NCBI GenBank assembly: GCA_934131175.1 | Contig: CAKOZD010000011.1 | Location: 1-48,986 of the forward strand | Direction: 5' to 3' | Length of the DNA: 48,986 nt | From: an uncultured Bacilli bacterium | Lineage (GTDB): Bacteria; Bacillota_I; Bacilli_A; RF39; UBA660 | Shown here: positions 48,618-48,986 of the stretch, in pieces | Layout: the number at the start of each line of letters is the position of its first letter | How positions within the stretch are numbered: the stretch's first letter is position 1 | Notes under the pieces: generated by a model | Database searches by the model: none | The model's input: only the letters and a program-made list of their open reading frames with translations | Told to the model about the DNA's origin: nothing | Program-made: the position numbers and the translations under genes

Positions 48618-48881
48618 ATGTATATAACAATAAAAAGTATAAAAAAGACTTTAGGAAAATATATAGAAATGACAGATCTTTATATAGGACTACCTATGCT
48701 TATGATATTTTTAATACTATTTGCTTTTACTAATTTTAAATTACAAGCATTAGTGTTTTTATCAGTATGTGCATTTTTATTGATTCCTATAAATCTTTCA
48801 AAAAAGAATCGTATGTATAAAGTAGTTATTTTGCTTTTTAAATATGTTTTTAAGTGTAAAGAATATATTTATTTAAAATAA
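48618..48881 (+). CDS. PrgI/VirB3-like small membrane protein
   Basis: The 87-residue product has two adjacent membrane segments (about 25-40 and 42-58) and a basic C-terminal part (KKNRMYKVVILLFKY). PrgI/VirB3 proteins of this size lie directly after the TrbL-like gene and before the VirB4 ATPase in Gram-positive conjugation loci, and the gap of 7 bases fits that operon order. It precedes a group II intron at 48921, so the next gene may be separated from it. Confidence 0.65.
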   Translation: MYITIKSIKKTLGKYIEMTDLYIGLPMLMIFLILFAFTNFKLQALVFLSVCAFLLIPINLSKKNRMYKVVILLFKYVFKCKEYIYLK

Positions 48882-48920
48882 AATGTTATAATTAAAAAGA
48901 CAAACAGATAAATAGTAATT

Positions 48921-48986
48921 GTGCGCCCAGAAAAGGGTTAATAATCTAGCAAGTGGAAATCTTGCCTGTTTAAGGTCTAACCAACC
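48921..48986 (+). mobile_element. group II intron, 5' end (domain I start)
   Basis: GTGCGCCCAGAAAAGGGTTA is the characteristic 5' end of a group II intron (compare the Lactococcus Ll.LtrB intron, which starts GTGCGCCCAGA). The CCC and GGG arms pair as in domain I, and CTAACCAACC follows as in that intron. The window ends within domain I, so the maturase/reverse transcriptase and the 3' end are outside. The exon border is between T48920 and G48921. It sits 39 bases after the PrgI-like gene. Confidence 0.85.

Larger units (their letters stand above)
37080..48986. mobile_element. integrative/conjugative element, left part
   Basis: From the ftsW break onward the gene content is that of an ICE: phage/ICE-type regulators, OB-fold ssDNA-binding proteins, DUF3846, VirB2-like, TrbL/VirB6-like and PrgI/VirB3-like proteins, plus a pilin-sortase cargo and a group II intron. 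The right end lies outside the window, so the integrase, relaxase and VirB4 ATPase are not seen. The left boundary is placed where ftsW similarity ends and is uncertain by some tens of bases. Confidence 0.75.

Overview
The window is strongly AT-rich DNA from a low-GC Bacillota, most likely an uncultured gut lineage of the Bacilli (RF39/Mollicutes-like). Evidence: a Bacillus-type dcw set (mraZ-rsmH-ftsL-PBP2B, a SpoVD-like PBP, mraY, ftsW), a DUF1292 protein, GGTGAT/AGGAGG ribosome binding sites, and many Asn/Ser-rich single-pass membrane proteins. TGG encodes Trp and several genes end in TGA, so the code is the standard bacterial one and not the mycoplasma code. No rRNA, tRNA or CRISPR array was seen.

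Region 1 (1-13557) starts with a secreted beta-sheet-rich protein carrying a sortase-like VPNTA tail. The division/cell-wall operon mraZ-rsmH-ftsL-PBP2B follows behind three 10-bp-spaced GTGG boxes (candidate MraZ operator), then a run of single-pass membrane proteins of unknown function. These include a zinc-ribbon/TM/clostripain (C11) protease and a guanine deaminase. Region 2 (13558-19567) holds a DUF1292 protein and a giant 1869-residue repeat protein. Region 3 (19568-24934) holds a LysR / radical-SAM / NADAR-DHH operon under a promoter with a perfect LysR-type inverted repeat, a small orphan, a decayed toxin-like fragment with a DUF2691-like (immunity-like) gene, and gene debris. Region 4 (24935-36069) holds tetR-yhgE (minus strand), a SpoVD-like PBP, a coiled-coil protein, mraY, an M18 aminopeptidase and two divergent sigma-factor-like paralogues that share an identical 68-nt 5' end.

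Region 5 (about 37080-48986) is an integrative/conjugative element. Its left edge appears to lie inside the 3' end of ftsW, whose conserved C-terminus is replaced by unrelated residues. The element carries a methyltransferase-like gene, an Xre regulator with a divergent small membrane protein, a 10-bp tandem repeat array, an attenuator (promoter, 25-aa leader peptide, terminator) in front of an ArpU/sigma-like regulator, a thioester-domain SpaA-type pilin with its sortase, an HTH gene without a normal start codon, two OB-fold ssDNA-binding proteins, a resolvase-like/DUF3846 fusion, and a type IV secretion block (VirB2-like, TrbL/VirB6-like, PrgI/VirB3-like). The window ends in the 5' end of a group II intron. 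Integrase, relaxase and VirB4 would lie further right.

The best candidates for undescribed biology are the LysR/radical-SAM/NADAR-DHH operon, the paired sigma-like genes, the resolvase-DUF3846 fusion, the ICE leader-peptide attenuator, and the surface system with a non-canonical VPNT[AG] sorting signal.
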